A DNA stretch of 36,200 nt, taken from the NCBI GenBank assembly GCA_003577105.1, contig QEUQ01000022.1, forward strand, positions 1-36,200. Reading direction: 5' to 3'. The translations under genes were made by a program, and so were the position numbers. The notes below the pieces were generated by a model that saw only the letters and a list, made by a program, of their open reading frames with translations, was not told the DNA's origin and made no database searches. Origin of the DNA: Acidobacteriota bacterium. Its GTDB lineage: Bacteria > Actinomycetota > Acidimicrobiia > ATN3. Every line of letters begins with the position of its first letter. The stretch's first letter is position 1. This document shows, one piece after another, positions 33,379 through 36,200 of this stretch.

Positions 33379-33618
33379 ATGCGAACTACGATTCGAATAG
33401 ATGATCAGCTCCTCACGGAGGCAAAGAAGCGGGCTCTCGAGTCCGGGAGATCGCTAACCGCGTTCCTTGAGGAGGCCGTGCGAAACGAGCTGTCAAGGAA
33501 TGAGAGCCAACGACGCGCCAAGCCCTTCAAAGTTAAGGAATTCCACGGCACCGGCTTGTTGCCCGGCGTCGATCTTGATGACACAGCGGATCTTCTCGAT
33601 CGGATGGAGTCCCGCTGA
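33379..33618 (+). CDS. Ribbon-helix-helix antitoxin (VapB-type)
   Basis: 79 aa. MRTTIRIDDQLLTEAKKRALESGRSLTAFLEEAVRNEL is a typical ribbon-helix-helix fold (beta-strand TTIRID, then two helices). The C-terminal half (KPFKVKEFHGTGLLPGVDLDDTADLLDRME) is the flexible toxin-binding part with acidic residues. Translation begins at the leaderless ATG 33379. The stop TGA (33616-33618) overlaps the toxin start by 4 nt, coupling the two proteins. It should bind the inverted repeat in its promoter. Confidence 0.85.
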   Translation: MRTTIRIDDQLLTEAKKRALESGRSLTAFLEEAVRNELSRNESQRRAKPFKVKEFHGTGLLPGVDLDDTADLLDRMESR

Positions 33619-34043
33619 AAATCCCCGACGTCAATGTCTTGGTCTACGCGTTTCGCGACGACACCGACAACAGCCAGGCATACCGCGACTGGTTAGAAGA
33701 GGCAGGGAATTCCCCGGAAGCACTCGGGATAAGCGAGTTGATCCTCTCGGGTTTCATGCGAGTCGTCACGCATCCAAGGATCTTCGCTGAGCCCACGTCG
33801 ATTTCCACCGCTCGCGAGCAGGCGGAGTCGCTCCTCGGGGCGCCTGCAACCGTCCGGCTCCGACCCGGACCGTCGCATTGGGAAATCTTTGCGCGGCTCT
33901 GCGAGGAATCCGGTGTTAAGGGCAACCACATTGCCGATGCTTACCACGCCGCACTCGCAATCGAATCGAGGGCTACATTCGTCACGACGGATGGCGACTA
34001 CGCCCGGTTCAAGAATCTCCGATACGCGCATCCGTTGAGGTGA
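33615..34043 (+). CDS. VapC-type PIN-domain ribonuclease toxin
   Basis: 142 aa. The first acidic residue of the PIN active site is in KIPDVNVLVYAF at residue 5, and the later ones in ISELILSGF (Glu), HIADAYHAALA and TTDGDYARF near the end. The earliest ordinary start (TTG 33639) would lose that first Asp. CTG 33615 restores it and is preceded by GGAG (33606-33609) 5 nt away; it overlaps the antitoxin stop as CTGA. VapC toxins cleave RNA, often tRNA or rRNA. A hairpin follows the stop. Confidence is high for the family and moderate for the CTG start. Confidence 0.85.
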   Translation: MKIPDVNVLVYAFRDDTDNSQAYRDWLEEAGNSPEALGISELILSGFMRVVTHPRIFAEPTSISTAREQAESLLGAPATVRLRPGPSHWEIFARLCEESGVKGNHIADAYHAALAIESRATFVTTDGDYARFKNLRYAHPLR

Positions 34044-34070
34044 AAGCGAAGCCGAGTTCGCGGATACCCG

Positions 34071-34094
34071 GCGCGGTCAGGCGGGACGCCGCGC
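34071..34094 (+). terminator. Hairpin after the VapBC-type operon
   Basis: GCGCGG (34071-34076) pairs with CCGCGC (34089-34094) around a 12-nt loop, 27 bp after the toxin stop codon. It is GC-rich and lacks a T-tract. The rest of the gap to 34275 shows no coding signal that I recognise, apart from an ATACGTAT palindrome near 34253-34260. Confidence 0.4.
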
Positions 34095-34274
34095 GCAATC
34101 CCGTTGAGTGGACTGGCCATCGCATGCGAGCCTGAAATCATGGAGCCCCTAGTAAAGAGTTGCCGCCGTCTGGGGTCCGCTTTGACAGCACTTGCTTTGC
34201 CGGGCGGTCATCTCGTGGGTCAGTGCCCGCTCTGCGCCAAGCGAACTCCCATATACGTATGAGAGAGACAACCC

Positions 34275-35166
34275 CTAGGCGATAACGGCGGCTTCTCGCA
34301 TCTCGGCAATCTCGCTCGCTGAGTAGCCGGCATCGGCAAGGATTTCGCCGGTGTGCTCCCCTGCGTGTGCCGGCGGCTCGGGGACCTCACATTCGGTTCT
34401 TGAAAAGCGCGGTGCGGGCCCAGGCTGTGGGATTCCGGCAATCTCGACAAATGTGGACCGCTCGACGTTGTGAGGATGCGCCGGTGCGTCGGCAAGCGAG
34501 AGGACCGGAGCCAAACAAACATCGGTACCCTCGAGAAGCTCACACCACTCGTCGCGTGTCTTCTCTTTGAAGACCTTGGCGAGGCGCTCCTTGAAATCCG
34601 GCCATGCAGCTCGGTCCATCTGCCACGGAAGTTCCTCGCCCTCTAGACCAGTCCGCTCAAGCAGCTCCTTATAGAACTGCGGCTCAATTGAATGAGTGGA
34701 ACATCGTCATTAGCACTGCGGCGCCATCGACCATCGCGGCATCGACGACCTGCCCCTTACCTGACTTCGCGGCCTCTATGAGGGCGCACGCGACCCCAAA
34801 TGCGAGCAACATGCCGCCGCCACCGAAATCACCCACGAGATTGAGCGGCGGCGTCGGAGGGGCACCCGCCCTGCCGATGGGGTCAAGCGCACCGGCTGGA
34901 GCTATGTAGTTGATGTCATGGCCGGCGGCTTCCGCGCGAGGTCCCTCTTGACCCCAGCCTGTCATTCGGCCATAGACCAGCTTGGGGTTGGCCGCTAGTG
35001 CCTCGCTCGGGCCGAAGCCGAGACGCTCGGCAACTCCTGGCCTGAATCCCTCGATCAGCGCATCGGCGGATTCGACTAGCTTCAGCAGGATTTCTGCTCC
35101 ACGCGCATCCTTGAGATTGATGCCGATCGAGCGGCGGCCACGATTCAGAAAGTCGAGAGGTGGGGA
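34275..35166 (-). pseudogene. Decayed alpha-methylacyl-CoA racemase paralog
   Basis: Two open segments together align along their length with the intact racemase at 27773-28915. The upstream part (35166-34684) starts at the equivalent of residue 48, so the first 47 residues, including the N-terminal CoA-binding start, are gone and an unrelated sequence adjoins. It keeps [12 protein letters not shown] and VGDFGGGGM. After TMFHSF the coding frame breaks: about 37 codons (residues 207-243, with catalytic Glu) are absent, net ~110 bp, giving a frameshift; IEPQFYKEL resumes in another frame and continues to the end. Three lesions (5' truncation, internal deletion, frameshift) make it a pseudogene. 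Codon substitutions are many, so the duplication or acquisition is old. Confidence 0.9.
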
Positions 35167-35327
35167 GGTGCGTATTCCGGTCAATTCGAACGGGCATTCC
35201 GGAGCAAACCGAACGCGCAGTCCGGCGCGCCTCGACTCAGCGTTGTGCTGTCGCACTCGGCGATCATCGGGGTGATCGCGGCGTACTTGCCTACGCCGCG
35301 GGCCATGCTGCGAGAGATCAGTTCAGA

Positions 35328-36200
35328 CTAGGTCGGCTGGTACCAGACGTGGCGAAGTCCGCTGCCGCCAGCAAAGAAAGCGTGGAGCTGGTCGAAAGTG
35401 GGATAGGTTGAGGTCGAAACAGGATTAACACCGGCAGTGTCCAGATCAGGGTAATCGACATGCCACGCACCATCCCACCACATGTGACCAAGGCAACCTC
35501 CGTGGTGACCGCAAGGAAAGAGCTCCGCCGATCGACCAAACACTTCAGAATTTCCATGGAATGAGCTGGTCGAGGGGATCGAGGGGCTGTCGTCGTAACG
35601 GTTAAGTGTCTCGTAGTGCCAACCCGCAGCGTCGTACCACGCATGGCGGAGTTCCGGTATTTGGTTTGGTATTCCGAGTATGTTGTTGCATAGTCGCTCC
35701 CCAAACCAATTGAGGTTTCCATCGCTTCCGACAATTGCGCTGCCGAGACCGCTGTTCTCACATCCCGAGTTCTCTTCGTACGGATCGAGCGTTTCAAATG
35801 CCCAGATGCCTGAGACGCTATCTCGGCGGCCGTGGCGAAGTTCACGGCCCGGGAACACGTCGCCAGTCGGGGCGCTCGCGAACACATGCAGCTGATCGTC
35901 GTAGATGACGCCCGACCCTGGCGACGTAGAGTCACTCTTGCCGAAATCTACAGTCTCGAACTGCCAGGTGCCGACTGTCGGGTCGAACCAGCCGTGGCGG
36001 AGCGCGGACTGGCCAGTGTCAGTTCCCGCGTTGAACACATGATGTTGATCGCCAAAGACGACGGTTGCGACTCCGCTGCCTATGGACACTCCGGCGTCAA
36101 GAGTCTCGAAGGCCCAGGTGTCATATCCCGGTTGGAACCACCCGTGGCGTAGAACGGAGTTGCCAGATTCCATTCCCTGATTGAAGACGTGATGTTGTTG
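35328..36200 (-). CDS. Secreted-type repeat protein, propeller-like (partial, 5' end beyond window)
   Basis: The frame is open to the right edge; the first Met (36173) is preceded in frame by QQHHVFNQG, which matches the following repeats, so the true start lies outside. About five and a half ~50-residue units follow, each with (Q)HHVFNAG, LRHGWF (or LRHAWY, LRHVWY) and W.FETLD, ending in SGLRHVWYQPT. The regular aromatic and Gly pattern suggests a beta-propeller or lectin-like fold (similar in style to PLL-type fucose lectins), but the family is not certain. Four Cys occur in the third to fifth units. It probably acts outside the cell. It lies ~160 bp from the racemase pseudogene, on the same strand. 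Confidence 0.75.
   Translation of the reverse strand, partial: QQHHVFNQGMESGNSVLRHGWFQPGYDTWAFETLDAGVSIGSGVATVVFGDQHHVFNAGTDTGQSALRHGWFDPTVGTWQFETVDFGKSDSTSPGSGVIYDDQLHVFASAPTGDVFPGRELRHGRRDSVSGIWAFETLDPYEENSGCENSGLGSAIVGSDGNLNWFGERLCNNILGIPNQIPELRHAWYDAAGWHYETLNRYDDSPSIPSTSSFHGNSEVFGRSAELFPCGHHGGCLGHMWWDGAWHVDYPDLDTAGVNPVSTSTYPTFDQLHAFFAGGSGLRHVWYQPT

Noticed and set aside
35167-35331. A plus-strand open frame between the racemase pseudogene and the right-edge gene, ending in AMLREISSD and TAG, as a possible gene remnant
   Set aside because: No recognisable family, no start, and the region overlaps the pseudogene's lost 5' end; it may be chance coding in high-GC DNA.

Overview
The window looks like a chromosomal segment of an actinobacterium (Actinomycetota); the class cannot be settled from sequence alone. 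The grounds are moderately high GC, a polyphosphate-type glucokinase, a mycothiol-dependent (maleylpyruvate isomerase-fold) enzyme, a DrrAB-type ABC exporter, a PASTA-less membrane Ser/Thr kinase, and several start codons lying 6-7 nt after a TANNNT -10 box with no Shine-Dalgarno site, which suggests leaderless mRNAs. No rRNA, tRNA, CRISPR array, insertion sequence or phage gene was seen.

Layout. At 0-1.5 kb there is a gene tail, a DEDD-type exonuclease (-) and polyphosphate glucokinase (+). At 1.5-5.3 kb a minus-strand operon holds two tandem aminoglycoside-phosphotransferase-like proteins (one without the catalytic Asn), a UbiB/ABC1 atypical kinase and a small membrane protein. A DevS-like orphan histidine kinase (5.5-7.0 kb) diverges from it. 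At 7.0-12.5 kb lie surface and signalling genes: a secreted four-repeat protein, a divergent transmembrane Ser/Thr kinase, an unusual palindrome-rich intergenic region, a membrane-anchored pentapeptide-repeat protein and a Gly-rich partner. At 12.5-20.6 kb are a mycothiol-dependent enzyme, a radical SAM/SPASM protein of the sulfatase-maturase type with a SEC-C tail, DrrA/DrrB, a small membrane protein, a YihY/BrkB protein, a two-domain dCTP deaminase and an enoyl-CoA hydratase. At 20.6-27.1 kb are two large paralogous secreted proteins, each with seven SBBP (YSTYLGG) blades, and a membrane-anchored YceI protein.

From 27.1 to 35.2 kb is an accessory catabolic block: alpha-methylacyl-CoA racemase, amidohydrolase, enolase-superfamily enzyme and quinone oxidoreductase. 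It lies between a MazEF-type and a VapBC-type toxin-antitoxin module. A second, decayed racemase copy lies beyond VapBC in the same orientation as the intact one. The window ends inside a secreted repeat protein that runs off the right edge.

Functionally, the segment is rich in cell-surface repeat proteins and kinase-fold proteins. The least explained parts are the UbiB plus twin APH operon, the palindrome-rich intergenic region at 10.4-10.75 kb, the inverted repeat between the Ser/Thr kinase and the secreted repeat protein, and the leaderless toxin-antitoxin promoters. Start sites were adjusted where a ribosome-binding site, paralog alignment or missing catalytic residue argued for it. All function calls come from motif recognition by eye, without database searches.
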